Source of the DNA: Bacteroides intestinalis | GTDB taxonomy: Bacteria; Bacteroidota; Bacteroidia; Bacteroidales; Bacteroidaceae | Reading direction: 5' to 3' | NCBI RefSeq assembly: GCF_003464595.1 | Contig: NZ_QRZF01000011.1 | Span: 1 to 64,000 of the forward strand | DNA length: 64,000 nt | The notes under the pieces: generated by a model | Database searches by the model: none | What the model was told of the DNA's origin: nothing | The model's input: only the letters and a program-made list of their open reading frames with translations | Made by a program: the position numbers and the translations under genes | In this document: in pieces, positions 36,553-47,200 of the stretch | Layout of the letters: every line of letters begins with the position of its first letter | Position numbering within the stretch: the stretch's first letter is position 1

Positions 36553-37878
36553 TTACTTTCGCATTTTCTCCCTGCAATAGGAGCGGTGTCCATAAATCAC
36601 AATCACCACAAAACAGATGAACGGAAGGAGGAATGACAGGTTCACAGCAGGCATGCCCATCAATGTACCGCAGTCTATAATGCTTGCCTGAACCGGCGGT
36701 AATATCGAACCTCCGAGGATTGCCATAATCAATCCGGCAGCACCGAACTTGGCATCATCACCCAATCCTTGTAAAGCTATACCGTAAATCGTGGGGAACA
36801 TCAGAGACATACAGGCTGATACCCCTACGAGACAATACATTCCCCAGATATTTTGAAAACCAATCACCCCGGCCGTAAACACGCAAGCCACGATAGCCAG
36901 TACTTTCAGCAACAGTCCCGGACTGAGATACCGCAGGATAAACGTACAGATGAAACGGCTGGCACAGAAAATAATCATAGCCACAATGTTATACTGTTGT
37001 GAGAGCACTTCCGCAGCTTTCTCTTCCATCCCTTCCGACATGAAATAGCGCGTACCATATTGAATGATAAATGTCCAGCACATAATCTGCGCACCTACAT
37101 AGAAGAACTGTGCGATCACTCCTTCGCGGTAATGGTGTATACCGAATATACGTTTCAATGTAGGCAGGAAGTTGATGTTGTGAGACTGATCTCCATTCTT
37201 CGGCATCTTCACCATACGGATCACAATCAGCATAGCCAGAATGACAAGCCCGATAATCAGATAAGGCGCAATCAGTACCATCAGGTCCGAATCACGTACC
37301 GCAGCAAATTCTGTATCCGAAAGCTGGCTGCGTTCCACCGTATCCATCGGGTTCAGGCGATTCTGGATAAAGTTCATCGCCACGTACATACCTAATAACG
37401 AGCCCATCGGATTGAAAGACTGTGCAAGGTTCAGGCGGCGGGTGGATGTAGCTTCATCACCCATAGAAAGAATATAGGGATTACAACTGGTTTCCAAGAA
37501 CGAGAGTCCGCATGTCAGTATAAAGTAGGCTATAAGGAAGGGATAGTAATTGCCCGTCAGCATGGCGGGATAGAACAGGAATGCACCGATAGCATACAAT
37601 CCCAGTCCCAGCAGTACCCCAGCTTTATATGAAAAGCGACGGATAAAAATAGCTGCGGGGAATGCCATGGCAAAATATCCGCCATAGAAAGCCACCTGCA
37701 CCAGTGCCCCGTCGGTAACACTCATACGGAAAATCTTGGAAAAGGCTTTCACCATCGGATTCGTGATATCATTGGCAAAGCCCCACAAGGCAAAGCAACT
37801 GGTGATAAGAATGAACGGAATGAGGTAGCTTACTCCGTCTTTACTGATAATGCTGTTTTTCTTAGTGTTGTTCTTCAT
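36553..37878 (-). CDS. fucP: L-fucose:H+ symporter
   Basis: A 441-residue major-facilitator permease with twelve helices, importing L-fucose with a proton across the inner membrane. It shows the FucP-type start (LIPFILITSCFALWGFANDI) and the conserved FLETSCNPYIL segment in helix 5. It is the last gene of the fuc operon, 23 bases after the mutarotase gene, followed by a terminator. The identification is supported by the neighbours (isomerase, aldolase, kinase, mutarotase). Length is normal for FucP. Confidence 0.93.
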   Translation of the reverse strand: MKNNTKKNSIISKDGVSYLIPFILITSCFALWGFANDITNPMVKAFSKIFRMSVTDGALVQVAFYGGYFAMAFPAAIFIRRFSYKAGVLLGLGLYAIGAFLFYPAMLTGNYYPFLIAYFILTCGLSFLETSCNPYILSMGDEATSTRRLNLAQSFNPMGSLLGMYVAMNFIQNRLNPMDTVERSQLSDTEFAAVRDSDLMVLIAPYLIIGLVILAMLIVIRMVKMPKNGDQSHNINFLPTLKRIFGIHHYREGVIAQFFYVGAQIMCWTFIIQYGTRYFMSEGMEEKAAEVLSQQYNIVAMIIFCASRFICTFILRYLSPGLLLKVLAIVACVFTAGVIGFQNIWGMYCLVGVSACMSLMFPTIYGIALQGLGDDAKFGAAGLIMAILGGSILPPVQASIIDCGTLMGMPAVNLSFLLPFICFVVIVIYGHRSYCREKMRK

Positions 37879-37901
37879 GGTAGTTATTTCTTTGGCTGGA
37901 A

Positions 37902-38291
37902 TTAGTCATAAAGGTGGAAAATACGCTCCATCGGTTGCCATTTCTCGGCGGCTGTGGAACCGGGTTTCACAAGCTGGAAGATGGCCATATAGTCTTCCCA
38001 TTCCTGTTGTCGGGGCAAGGAAGCGAGGCGCTCCATAGCTGCATCCCAGTCAAGCCCTACAGGCACTTCAACTATCATAAACAGACGGGTGTCCAAAAGA
38101 TATATTTCCATTTCCAGAATACCGGCTTCACGGATACCGGCAGGTATTTCGGGCCAGATAGCCCCTTGGCTGTGCCGGCGACGATATTCGGCTATCAACT
38201 GCGGATCATCACGGAGTTCCAGTGTCCGGCAGATACGCTCCACCGGCTGATGATGCTCTTTGGCGGGATAACGTTTGATTAATGTGTCCAT
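37902..38291 (-). CDS. L-rhamnose-mutarotase-family sugar mutarotase of the fuc operon
   Basis: A 129-residue cytoplasmic protein of the RhaM/YiiL fold (ferredoxin-like dimer), recognisable from CRTLELRDDPQLIAEYRRRH at the N-terminus and MEIYLLDTRLFMIVEV. It interconverts the anomers of a 6-deoxysugar. Given its place between fucK and fucP, L-fucose is the likely substrate, although the family is named for rhamnose. The N-terminal extension of about 20 residues relative to RhaM is common in Bacteroides. It takes the place of a FucU-type mutarotase here. Confidence 0.85.
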   Translation of the reverse strand: MDTLIKRYPAKEHHQPVERICRTLELRDDPQLIAEYRRRHSQGAIWPEIPAGIREAGILEMEIYLLDTRLFMIVEVPVGLDWDAAMERLASLPRQQEWEDYMAIFQLVKPGSTAAEKWQPMERIFHLYD

Positions 38292-38397
38292 AGTAAATCA
38301 ATATTGAAACGCAAATAAACACAGATTTTAGCAGATTAAAAAGTGATACGATAATTATCTACGCAAAGCAGTATTTATCTGCGTTCCGGCTAAGTTA

Positions 38398-39786
38398 TTA
38401 AATAAATTCTTTGATTTCTTCACGGCTGCCGATCTCTCCTTTGGCAATGGCTTGCACCAGGATATTACCGATAGCGGTTGCCTCTACAGGTCCGGCATAG
38501 ACGGGAATACCCAAAGCTTCAGCTGTCAGGCGGTTCAACAGTGAATTACGGCATCCGCCACCGATGATATTAAGCTGTTCTATCGAAGCGGGAAGCAGAC
38601 GGTTCAGTTGGTCTATTCCTTGCTTATAGCGCAGGGCGAGTGATTGGAGTACACAACGCACTACCTCACCATAAGTTTCCGGTATAGGATGCCCGTGCGC
38701 TTCGCAATACTCCGCAATGGCATCTTCCATATCCACAGGGTTCTGGAATATCTTATCATCTACGTCAATGACGGATGGAATATCCGCAGATTCGGCGGCA
38801 GAAAGCAAGAAATCGTATTCACATCGCTCTCCTCTTTCTTTCCATTGTGCCATAAGACGTTGCAAGATCCAAAGCCCGGTGATATTCTGAAGAAAACGAA
38901 TCTTACCGCCTACCCCGCCCTCATTGGTAAAACCAGCGCGGCAAGCTTCTTCCGTGAGGATAGGTTCATCCAGTTCAACACCCAGCAGAGACCACGTACC
39001 GGAACTGAGGAAAGCGCAACGGGATTTATCCACCTGTGTCGAAGGAATCGCATAAACAGCGCTTGCCGTATCGTGCGAACCGACAGCTATGACATCCACT
39101 TCATCCGTCAGACCAATTTCTTCGGCAATCTCCCGTTTCAGTTTGCCACGTACCGTACCGGGCATCACAATGTCTCCGAAGAGATGTGCAGGTACTCCCA
39201 AGCGATGGATGAGTGGCTGATTCCAAGTCCGGCTACGTGCATCAAGCAGTTCGGAGGTGGATGCAATGCAGTATTCATTATTTGCCACCCCTGTGAGGAA
39301 GTAACTGAAAAGATCGGGCATAAACAGAAGACGGTCTGCAACTTCCAATTGTGTATCACCGCTTTTCTTCATGCTGTAAAGCTGGAAAAGTGTATTGATG
39401 GACATCACTTGTATGCCGGCTTCGGAATAATGCTGAACAAGGTTGCCACCGAAAAACTCTTCCGGCAAACCATCCGTTCGGGGATCACGATAACACACTG
39501 GGTTTCCCAGCAAATTACCGTTACGGTCTATCAATCCAAAGTCCACACCCCAGGTATCAATGCCAATGCTCCTGATATGATATCCCTTGCGCACCGCTTG
39601 CCGGAGTCCGTTCTTCATCTCATCAAACAGAGCCAGAAAATCCCAGTACACATGGTTTCCCATCCGCACCTGACGGTTTGGAAAGCGGTACACCTCTTCC
39701 AATTTCAGCGTACCCTGGCAGATGGAACCGGCCATAATGCGACCGCTTCCACCTCCAAAATCTACTGCCAGATAGGTATTCATCAT
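38398..39786 (-). CDS. fucK: L-fuculokinase (FGGY family)
   Basis: A 462-residue FGGY carbohydrate kinase, closer to rhamnulokinases than to E. coli FucK. It has the N-terminal phosphate-binding motif YLAVDFGGGSGRIMAG, the FGGY catalytic region (IGIDTWGVDFGLID) and the C-terminal adenosine site IIGGGCRNSLLNRLTA. By context it phosphorylates L-fuculose to L-fuculose 1-phosphate. Its start overlaps the stop of fucA by 4 bases (ATGA), showing translational coupling. An alternative is a kinase of mixed rhamnulose/fuculose specificity. Confidence 0.85.
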   Translation of the reverse strand: MMNTYLAVDFGGGSGRIMAGSICQGTLKLEEVYRFPNRQVRMGNHVYWDFLALFDEMKNGLRQAVRKGYHIRSIGIDTWGVDFGLIDRNGNLLGNPVCYRDPRTDGLPEEFFGGNLVQHYSEAGIQVMSINTLFQLYSMKKSGDTQLEVADRLLFMPDLFSYFLTGVANNEYCIASTSELLDARSRTWNQPLIHRLGVPAHLFGDIVMPGTVRGKLKREIAEEIGLTDEVDVIAVGSHDTASAVYAIPSTQVDKSRCAFLSSGTWSLLGVELDEPILTEEACRAGFTNEGGVGGKIRFLQNITGLWILQRLMAQWKERGERCEYDFLLSAAESADIPSVIDVDDKIFQNPVDMEDAIAEYCEAHGHPIPETYGEVVRCVLQSLALRYKQGIDQLNRLLPASIEQLNIIGGGCRNSLLNRLTAEALGIPVYAGPVEATAIGNILVQAIAKGEIGSREEIKEFI

Positions 39787-40421
39787 TTAGTCTTCTTTCC
39801 TAAAATGTATGTTTCAAGATCATCGATCTCTTCAGGAGTAAGTACTGTGTAGTCTCCTCCGGACTGGATCATGATGCGGCATGCCATTTCAAAGAACATA
39901 GCGCGTTCAAAAGCCTGATCGAAGTCCTTGCCACACACCACCTGCCCATGTTTCAGCAAGAGGACGGAATTATGGTCTTTCAAAGCATCAATCACTCCCT
40001 GGGCCAATTCTTTCGATCCCGGACGATAATAAGGAACTACCGGAATCTCACTTCCCACATGGCAGGGAATCTCTGCTGTTACGTTGAAGTTCGTAGGACG
40101 ATTCTTCATACATGCCACAGCCGTGGCATAGTGTGACTGGAAATGCAGAACTACATTCACATCAGGACGCTCACGAAGCACTCCCAGATGGAAACCGCTT
40201 TCCATAGAGGGTTTCACTCCATTCAATACTTCTCCTGTAGAAAGGCGGCAGACAGCTACTTTTTCTTTAGGTAGAGAAGGTACCCATGAGCCTGTTCCGG
40301 AAAGCAGGACTTCGTCACCAATGCGCCAGGAGATATTGCCGCTACTGCATATTGTCAATCCGGCATCTCCTACCCGATGCGCCTGGGCAATGAATTGTTC
40401 TATGTGTTCGTTTGTTATCAT
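39783..40421 (-). CDS. fucA: L-fuculose-phosphate aldolase
   Basis: A 212-residue class II aldolase that splits L-fuculose 1-phosphate into dihydroxyacetone phosphate and L-lactaldehyde. Zinc ligands appear as the HFQSH pair (about His92 and the following His) and the His in LLLKHGQVVCG (about 155), with the catalytic Glu in PSMESGFH. The phosphate-binding CSSGNISW segment is near residue 26. It lies 16 bases after fucI and overlaps fucK. Length matches E. coli FucA (215). Confidence 0.92.
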   Translation of the reverse strand: MITNEHIEQFIAQAHRVGDAGLTICSSGNISWRIGDEVLLSGTGSWVPSLPKEKVAVCRLSTGEVLNGVKPSMESGFHLGVLRERPDVNVVLHFQSHYATAVACMKNRPTNFNVTAEIPCHVGSEIPVVPYYRPGSKELAQGVIDALKDHNSVLLLKHGQVVCGKDFDQAFERAMFFEMACRIMIQSGGDYTVLTPEEIDDLETYILGKKTK

Positions 40422-40437
40422 GTCTATTTCTTATTTG

Positions 40438-42210
40438 TTATTTATAGATAGGTCCGTACGTTGTGCAAGCTCTGTAATCAGCTCCTTCTTTATCCATACC
40501 GAATGCATTCCAGGCAGCAGGGCGGAATATCTTCTTCTCATCCACATTGTGCATGCAAACAGGAATACGAAGCATGGAAGCCAGCGTAATCAAATCCTGA
40601 CCGATATGTCCGTAACTGATAGCACCATGATTGGCTCCCCAGTTATTCATTACCGAGTACACATCTTCAAATGCCGGTTTATCGCAAAGACGGGGCACAA
40701 ACCAAGTAGTAGGCCAAGTACGGTCCGTACGTTCATCCAGCAGCTTGTGAACTTCCGGATCAATCTCTACCGTCCATCCCTCAGCAATCTGAAGCACAGG
40801 GCCAAGGCCTTTTACCAGATTCAAACGGGTCATAGTTACAGGCATTCCACCCTTTGACAGGAAGTTGGAAGAGAAACCACCTCCACGGAAATAATCACGG
40901 TTAGCGGGATACCAGGTAGTAGCTTCAAGACATTTCTCCATTTCAGCCTCGGAGATTTCCCAATGAGGTTTCATGACAGGTTCACCCTGTGCATTTGTTT
41001 GCTGGCCTGTACCGTCCAGAGTGGTAGCACCGGAGTTAATCAGATGGATAATACCATTAGCTGCCAAACCGGTCAATTCTTTACCCGTAACACGTTTCAC
41101 AGCTTCAGGACTCCAATATGTACGCACGTCAGAGAATATCTGTGCACGGTTTGTCAGCAAATGGCCGAAGAGCATGGCTACACCGTTGCAAGCATCATTT
41201 TCAGTAGCTACTACGTATGCTTCACGGATGCCGTTCCAGTCAAAAGAAGTATTCAGCAGAGCTTCGGAGTAGTCACCATTCGGATAAAAATCCGTCCACT
41301 GGCGTTGTCCCTGGAAACCGGCGGCAATGGCATTGTGTCCAAGTGCTTCTTCCTTGAATCCCATTTCGCGAAGTTTCGGATTACCCTGTATAAGGTCGCG
41401 CATGATAAGGGTCATCTTCACAATAAACTCCCAATCTTCGTCTTTTTGCTCACGGGTCTTGGTCTTTGCGGGGATATTGAAATCCTTGCCCTCATTTTTC
41501 TTGCAATATTTCTCTGTCCATGCCATGGCCTTGGCAAACTCTTCCTTATCATAGATACCTTCAGTCATGCGACGGATAATTTCGGTCAGGTCTACAGATT
41601 CGCAACGGATGCCCAGATATTCCTGGAAGAAATCCGGGTTCACAATAGAACCGGCAATACCCATGGATACGCTACCCATCGACAAGTAAGATTTTCCGCG
41701 CATGGTTGCTACTGCCTGTGCGGCACGTGCAAAACGAAGCAGTTTTTCTGCAACGTCGGCAGGGATGGAATTGTCATCCAGATCCTGCACATCACGTCCG
41801 TAAATGCCAAAAGCAGGTAATCCTTTTTGTGCATGTCCTGCCAGTACAGCTGCCAGATATACAGCTCCCGGACGTTCCGTACCGTTAAATCCCCAAACAG
41901 CTTTCGGATAATACGGATTCATGTCCATAGTCTCAGCACCGTAGCACCAGCAAGAGGTCACTGTGATAGTAGAACCCACGCCTTCGCGTTCAAACTTCTC
42001 GGCACAAGCCGCGCTTTCGGCTACGCGACCGATGGTACTGTCTGAAATCACACACTCCACCGGACTTCCGTCACCATTCTTCAAGTTACTGGTGATCAAT
42101 TCGGCTACTGCTTTAGCCAGGTTCATTGTCTTTTCTTCAAGGCTTTCACGTACGCCACCCTGGCGACCGTCGATAGTGGGACGAATCCCGATTTTCGGAT
42201 ACTTTTTCAT
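40438..42210 (-). CDS. fucI: L-fucose isomerase
   Basis: A 590-residue hexameric Mn-dependent ketol isomerase converting L-fucose to L-fuculose. Length equals the family norm (591 in E. coli), and the conserved start ([21 protein letters not shown]) and metal-site region ([36 protein letters not shown]) are present. It is the first structural gene of the operon and has an operator-like repeat in its leader (42240-42259). Confidence 0.95.
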   Translation of the reverse strand: MKKYPKIGIRPTIDGRQGGVRESLEEKTMNLAKAVAELITSNLKNGDGSPVECVISDSTIGRVAESAACAEKFEREGVGSTITVTSCWCYGAETMDMNPYYPKAVWGFNGTERPGAVYLAAVLAGHAQKGLPAFGIYGRDVQDLDDNSIPADVAEKLLRFARAAQAVATMRGKSYLSMGSVSMGIAGSIVNPDFFQEYLGIRCESVDLTEIIRRMTEGIYDKEEFAKAMAWTEKYCKKNEGKDFNIPAKTKTREQKDEDWEFIVKMTLIMRDLIQGNPKLREMGFKEEALGHNAIAAGFQGQRQWTDFYPNGDYSEALLNTSFDWNGIREAYVVATENDACNGVAMLFGHLLTNRAQIFSDVRTYWSPEAVKRVTGKELTGLAANGIIHLINSGATTLDGTGQQTNAQGEPVMKPHWEISEAEMEKCLEATTWYPANRDYFRGGGFSSNFLSKGGMPVTMTRLNLVKGLGPVLQIAEGWTVEIDPEVHKLLDERTDRTWPTTWFVPRLCDKPAFEDVYSVMNNWGANHGAISYGHIGQDLITLASMLRIPVCMHNVDEKKIFRPAAWNAFGMDKEGADYRACTTYGPIYK

Positions 42211-42239
42211 GCTATCATTTATTTGGTTAATAAAACATT

Positions 42240-42259
42240 ATCTATGCTGAACTGTGCTG
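42240..42259 (-). promoter_or_regulatory. Candidate FucR operator upstream of fucI
   Basis: The plus strand reads ATCTATGCTGAACTGTGCTG here. It matches the 20-base block upstream of fucR (43303-43322) at 18 of 20 positions and contains AACTGTGCTG (42250-42259). It lies 30 bases before the fucI start. Confidence 0.55.
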
Positions 42260-42270
42260 AAATCAGTTTG

Positions 42271-42293
42271 TAAAAAAAGGCTATAAAGAGCCT
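42271..42293 (-). terminator. Terminator of fucR
   Basis: On the minus strand AGGCT-CTTTAT-AGCCT is followed by seven T residues. The hairpin overlaps the fucR stop codon and insulates fucR from the fuc structural genes. Confidence 0.65.
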
Positions 42294-43261
42294 CTTAAAT
42301 TTACTTCCGTCGGCAGACAAACCTGTATGGGTTTGCCACTCAAGATGAAATCTGCCGTCAGGATTCCCATCTTTTGCCAATCAACACTCATCACTGTTAT
42401 TCCCTTATCAATCACTTCATAAGCCGGCGTATCATTATAGGCTATCAAGCCGAAATCAATACCACACGTCAAACCTGCCGCACGACTCTTCTTCACAATC
42501 TCCACCACATCCACCTGACGGATGGCAATATAGGCTTCACCGGAATGCACTTCCCTGTCGTCCAAAGTCTCTATTATCTCACATTCCAATTGATGATCTG
42601 CACAAAACTTCCTGAAATAATCGCACGTCTCCTTGGGATGCTTACTTTCCCGTGCCAGAAACAGGATAAGCTTGCGATAGTTCTGCAACCTCTCTGACAA
42701 TTGAGCCATAGCTGCGTAAAAGGCTTCACCGAAGTCCTGACAGATGTATGAATATTCCCGCTTATCAAACTGCCCGAAATCAAGCAGCAACAGGCGGGAA
42801 GAGTCTATCTTATAGAGATAAGGAGAAATCTTTTCATTATCGAAGTTCATTACTACGTATTTATTATAGCGGCCAATGGAATCGCGAAGAATAGCATTGA
42901 ACAATGCTTCGTTATACTGATGAAACCACAGGTCTACCTTATAACGCGTAGAAAGGCGGCGGATGATGCTGTTATACAATGTATCTTTAAAGGGTGAGTA
43001 TTCATCGAGCAGCAGCAGGATATTTTTCTGGCGGTTCACCACATAGTAACCTTTACCAGGGGTAGAGTCGATAATCCCCCGCTCCTTCAGATCAATAAAA
43101 GCTTTAAAAACCGTGTCGCGGGAAACTTTATAATCGTGGCTCAGCTGATTGATGGAAGGCAGGGCGGTATCCGTCTTGTAACGTCCCATGGAAATGTCCT
43201 GGCTGATCAAATCGGCCAGTTGTTTTACCTTCGTCGTTTGTTGCCCGAAAATTGTTTTCAT
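42281..43261 (-). CDS. fucR: GntR-family repressor FucR
   Basis: A 326-residue regulator with an N-terminal GntR winged helix (about 1-75: YKTDTALPSINQLSHDYKVS, RDTVFKAFIDLKERGIIDS) and a C-terminal LacI/periplasmic-binding-protein-like sensor (about 80-326). In B. thetaiotaomicron the homologue represses the fuc genes and responds to L-fucose. It is the promoter-proximal gene of the cluster, separated from fucI by its own terminator. The AACTGTGCTG repeats upstream of both genes suggest autoregulation. Confidence 0.9.
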   Translation of the reverse strand: MKTIFGQQTTKVKQLADLISQDISMGRYKTDTALPSINQLSHDYKVSRDTVFKAFIDLKERGIIDSTPGKGYYVVNRQKNILLLLDEYSPFKDTLYNSIIRRLSTRYKVDLWFHQYNEALFNAILRDSIGRYNKYVVMNFDNEKISPYLYKIDSSRLLLLDFGQFDKREYSYICQDFGEAFYAAMAQLSERLQNYRKLILFLARESKHPKETCDYFRKFCADHQLECEIIETLDDREVHSGEAYIAIRQVDVVEIVKKSRAAGLTCGIDFGLIAYNDTPAYEVIDKGITVMSVDWQKMGILTADFILSGKPIQVCLPTEVNLRGSL

Positions 43262-43302
43262 ATTGCGTATACAGGTTTAATCAAAGTAAGGATGACACAG
43301 GT

Positions 43303-43322
43303 AACTGTGCTGAACTGTGCTG
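43303..43322 (-). promoter_or_regulatory. Candidate FucR operator upstream of fucR
   Basis: Two direct copies of AACTGTGCTG (43303-43312 and 43313-43322, plus-strand reading). The block lies upstream of a near-consensus minus-strand -7 box (TTACTTTG). Confidence 0.55.
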
Positions 43323-43393
43323 GTGCAAAGAAAGATTATTTATTCTGAATCAGCAAGAAATAGGGATATGTTTTGCAGCATATAAAAAGTAAA

Positions 43394-43421
43394 AGCCCCG
43401 TTACATCTTTGTAACGGGGCT
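43394..43421 (-). terminator. Terminator of the toxin-antitoxin operon
   Basis: AGCCCCGTTAC (43394-43404) and GTAACGGGGCT (43411-43421) are perfect 11-base arms. On the minus strand TTTTACTTTTTATA follows. It lies 18 bases after the toxin stop. Confidence 0.75.
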
Positions 43422-43439
43422 CTCTATTTCCAAAATTTA

Positions 43440-43847
43440 TTAACGCTTCATCCAGTTTTCTATTACAATACCAGGTAACCTACTTAAATGCTTCACATTA
43501 TCCGTAACCATTATTAAATGATTGAGGATAGCGGCACATCCTATTAAAATATCAAAATCATCAATTAAGTTCCCTTCTCTTCTCAAATCAGCCTTTATAT
43601 CTCCAAATAAAGGTAAAGTTCCGGAAACAGATATTACTTTAAAATGATTTATTATAAAAGCAACATCCTTCAATCTTTCCTCTTTATTGTTACTGAATGA
43701 TGCTCCGAAATATAATTCTCCAAGAGTAATCTCAGACACATAACAGTTCTCAGGCTTTACTTTCAATATTGTTTCACGGACACCATATTTATTCTTAAGC
43801 ATAGAAATACAAATATTAGTATCCAGCAAATACTTTTTAGTTTTCAT
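43440..43847 (-). CDS. PIN-domain toxin (VapC-like)
   Basis: A 135-residue PIN ribonuclease. The acidic metal-binding residues are in LLDTNICI (Asp near 8), EITLGELYFGA (Glu near 42), and DDFDILIGCAAI followed by VTDNVKHLSRLPGI near the C-terminus. VapC toxins cut RNA, often initiator tRNA or rRNA, when their antitoxin is degraded. Its start overlaps the antitoxin stop by one base (TAATG). Length and gene order (antitoxin first) are typical. Confidence 0.88.
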   Translation of the reverse strand: MKTKKYLLDTNICISMLKNKYGVRETILKVKPENCYVSEITLGELYFGASFSNNKEERLKDVAFIINHFKVISVSGTLPLFGDIKADLRREGNLIDDFDILIGCAAILNHLIMVTDNVKHLSRLPGIVIENWMKR

Positions 43848-44110
43848 TAAAATTTCTCCATTTTTCTAGTCCTATTGCTTGTCCGGCTATCTCTAATAAT
43901 TTTCATTTCTTCTTCTACAGAAGTATCATCCTCCCATGCCCCTGACAATGCACTAAAGAAATCTTCTGATTTTAATATTGTTTTCTCTGAATGAGAAACT
44001 TTCTCCTTCAATGATTCCGACAATTTACTGATTAAATCTAATTTTATATCAGGACTTAACGGAGCCAATAACTTCATATACCATTCTGTGGGATTCAGCG
44101 ACAATTCCAT
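43847..44110 (-). CDS. Antitoxin partner of the PIN toxin
   Basis: An 87-residue protein, mostly helical, acidic in the middle (SGAWEDDTSVEEEMKIIRDSR) and basic at the end (RTSNRTRKMEKF). The WxDD...ME-IRDSR segment is common in antitoxins paired with PIN toxins in Bacteroidota. It would bind and neutralise the toxin through its C-terminal part. No clear DNA-binding domain is visible at the N-terminus. A strong site (AGGAGGG) precedes the start, and a canonical promoter lies 35 bases upstream. Confidence 0.8.
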   Translation of the reverse strand: MELSLNPTEWYMKLLAPLSPDIKLDLISKLSESLKEKVSHSEKTILKSEDFFSALSGAWEDDTSVEEEMKIIRDSRTSNRTRKMEKF

Positions 44111-44144
44111 AATCTACCCTCCTATACTTTTATAGTTATAGATG

Positions 44145-44175
44145 CAAAGTTAAACCATTCTCTTTGACTAACAAA
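44145..44175 (-). promoter_or_regulatory. Canonical promoter of the toxin-antitoxin operon
   Basis: On the minus strand TTTG (44172-44175), 19 bases, then TAACTTTG (44145-44152): both boxes match the Bacteroides consensus exactly. Confidence 0.7.
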
Positions 44176-44202
44176 TGTTTTTCTCACTTTGTTATACAGA
44201 GA

Positions 44203-47200
44203 TTATTTATACTCCGCCCACGATTTAATTGCCAGATCATCCAGCGTCATCGTACAGAAAGCATTGATGAAAGCACTTGCCAGGCGGGCATTCGTAATCA
44301 GCGGAACATTCAGGTCGATAGCGGCACGACGAATCTTATATCCGTTGCTCAACTCACCCGCAGTGAGGTTCTTCGGAATATTCACCACCATGTCGATCTC
44401 CTTTTTGTGCAGCATATCCAACGCTTGCGGCTGTTGGTTAGTCTCACTGGGCCAATACACCTGCGTATTCTCCACCCCATTCTCCGTAAGGAACTTACTG
44501 GTACCTCCCGTTGCAAAGAGCTTATACCCTTTTTGCTGAAGCAGACGGGCAGCGGAAAGCATTTCCACCTTCTGTTTCGGTGTACCGGTAGAAAGCAGGA
44601 TATTTTTCTTCGGTATACGGTAGCCTACAGAAAGCATAGCCTTCAGCACGGCACAGGAGGTATCACTTCCGATACAACCTACCTCACCTGTAGATGCCAT
44701 ATCCACCCCCAACACCGGGTCGGCCTTTTGCAAACGATTGAAAGAGAACTGGCTGGCCTTGATGCCTACATAGTCCAGTTCAAAGAGATTCTTATTCGGC
44801 TTCTCTACCGGAAGCCCTAACATCACCTTCGTAGCCAGTTCGATAAGATTAATCTTCAGCACCTTGCTGACGAACGGGAAACTACGGGATGCACGCAGGT
44901 TACATTCAATCACCTTGATGTCATTCTCACGGGCCAGATACTGGATATTGAACGGACCGGAGATATTCAGTTCGCGTGCAATCTCACGACTGATACGCTT
45001 AATGCGGCGTACCGTCTCCACATAAAGCTTCTGCGGCGGAAATTGAATCGTAGCATCGCCCGAATGTACCCCGGCAAACTCAATATGTTCAGAGATAGCG
45101 TATGCCACAATTTCTCCGTTCTGTGCCACCGCATCCATCTCCACCTCCTTGGCATGTTCGATGAATTGGCTGACAACCACCGGATGTTTCTTCGATACAT
45201 TGGCCGCAAGTTGCAGGAAGCGTTCCAATTCTTCCTGATTGGAACAAACGTTCATTGCAGCACCTGAAAGCACGTATGACGGACGCACAAGTACCGGGAA
45301 ACCTACTTCTTCCACAAACTCGTTGATGTCGTCCATGCTCGTAAGCTCGCGCCAGCGAGGCTGGTCTACGCCGATACGGTCCAGCATGGCAGAGAACTTC
45401 TCACGGTCTTCGGCATTGTCAATGCTTTTGGCGGAAGTACCGAGTATAGGCACCTTCTGCGCATCCAGACGCAGGGCAAGGTTATTCGGTATCTGACCAC
45501 CGGTAGAAACAATCACCCCGTGCGGATTTTCCAGTTCAAGGATATCCATTACCCGTTCAAAAGTAAGTTCGTCGAAGTAGAGGCGGTCGCACATATCATA
45601 GTCCGTAGATACGGTTTCGGGATTATAGTTGATCATAACGCTGCGATACCCCTCTTTACGGATGGTATTCAGTGCCTGTACACCGCACCAGTCAAACTCT
45701 ACGGAAGACCCGATACGGTACGCACCGGAACCGAGTACAACGATGGATTTACGGTCACCGAGGTAATGAACATCATTAGCGATGCCACTATACGTCAGAT
45801 ACAGGTAATTAGTCTGTGCAGGATATTCGGCAGCAAGAGTGTCTATTTGCTTCACTACAGGGACAATGCCGACGCTCTTACGATGATTGCGCACATAGAG
45901 GATACCGTCTTCCATGTCTCCTTCATAACCGATGGCACGGGCTATCTGGAAATCGGAGAAACCTTGTACCTTGGCTTTTTTCAGCAATTCCAAAGGCAGA
46001 TCGGCTATCTGTTTGTGGTTCTTACTCCACTGTTCCAACTCTTTGCTGGTGTTCATTATGTTCATCAGCTTCTCCAGGAACCACTTATCGATCTTCGTCA
46101 GTTCGTGCACCTGATCAACGGTATATCCGGCACGGAAAGCTTTGGATATGACGAAGATACGCTTGTCCGTCGGTTCACGGAGTGCCTTGTCTATATCAGA
46201 GATAACAAGTTCCTTATTTTCCACGAAACCATGCATCCCCTGTCCTATCATACGCAGACCTTTCTGAATGGCTTCTTCAAAAGTACGGCCGATAGCCATC
46301 ACTTCGCCTACTGACTTCATGCTGGAACCCAGTTCCTTGTCTACGCCATGGAACTTACCCAAGTCCCAACGGGGTATTTTGCAGACCACATAATCCAATG
46401 CAGGTTCAAAGAAAGCACTTGTGGTTTTCGTTACAGAATTCTTCAGGTCGAACAATCCGTAGCCAAGACCGAGTTTTGCAGCAACGAAAGCAAGCGGATA
46501 CCCCGTAGCTTTAGAAGCCAGAGCAGAAGAACGGCTCAAGCGGGCATTTACTTCAATCACTCTATAATCTTCACTTTCAGGATCATAAGCATACTGCACA
46601 TTACATTCTCCTACAATACCGATATGACGAATGATACGGATAGCAAGTTCGCGCAACTTATGATAATCGGAGTTACTGAGCGTCTGTGACGGAGCGATAA
46701 CAATGGACTCTCCCGTATGGATGCCCAGCGGGTCGAAGTTCTCCATGTTACAAACGGTAATACAGTTGTCAAAGCGGTCGCGCACCACCTCATACTCCAC
46801 TTCTTTCCATCCACGCAAGGATTTTTCCACAAGCACCTGCGGGGAAAAGGAGAAAGCTTTCTCAACCAGCACATCCAGTTCTTCTTCATTGTCACAGAAA
46901 CCGGAACCCAGTCCGCCAAGAGCGTATGCAGCGCGGACAATCACCGGATAACCCAATTCGGCAGCAGCACGACGGGCATCAATGGCATTTTCTACGGCTT
47001 CGCTTTTAATAGTCTTTACATTGATTTCATTCAGCTTATGCACGAAAATCTCACGGTCTTCCGTATCGATAATGGCTTGTACGGGAGTACCGAGAACTTT
47101 TACACCATATTTCTCAAAAACTCCGTCTTTGTAGAGGGCAACACCGCAGTTCAGTGCCGTTTGCCCACCAAAGGCGAGCATAACGCCGTCCGGACGTTCT

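Noticed and set aside
38644..39852. Long plus-strand open frame antisense to fucK
   Set aside because: The minus strand encodes a complete FGGY kinase; the antisense frame has no recognisable domain.
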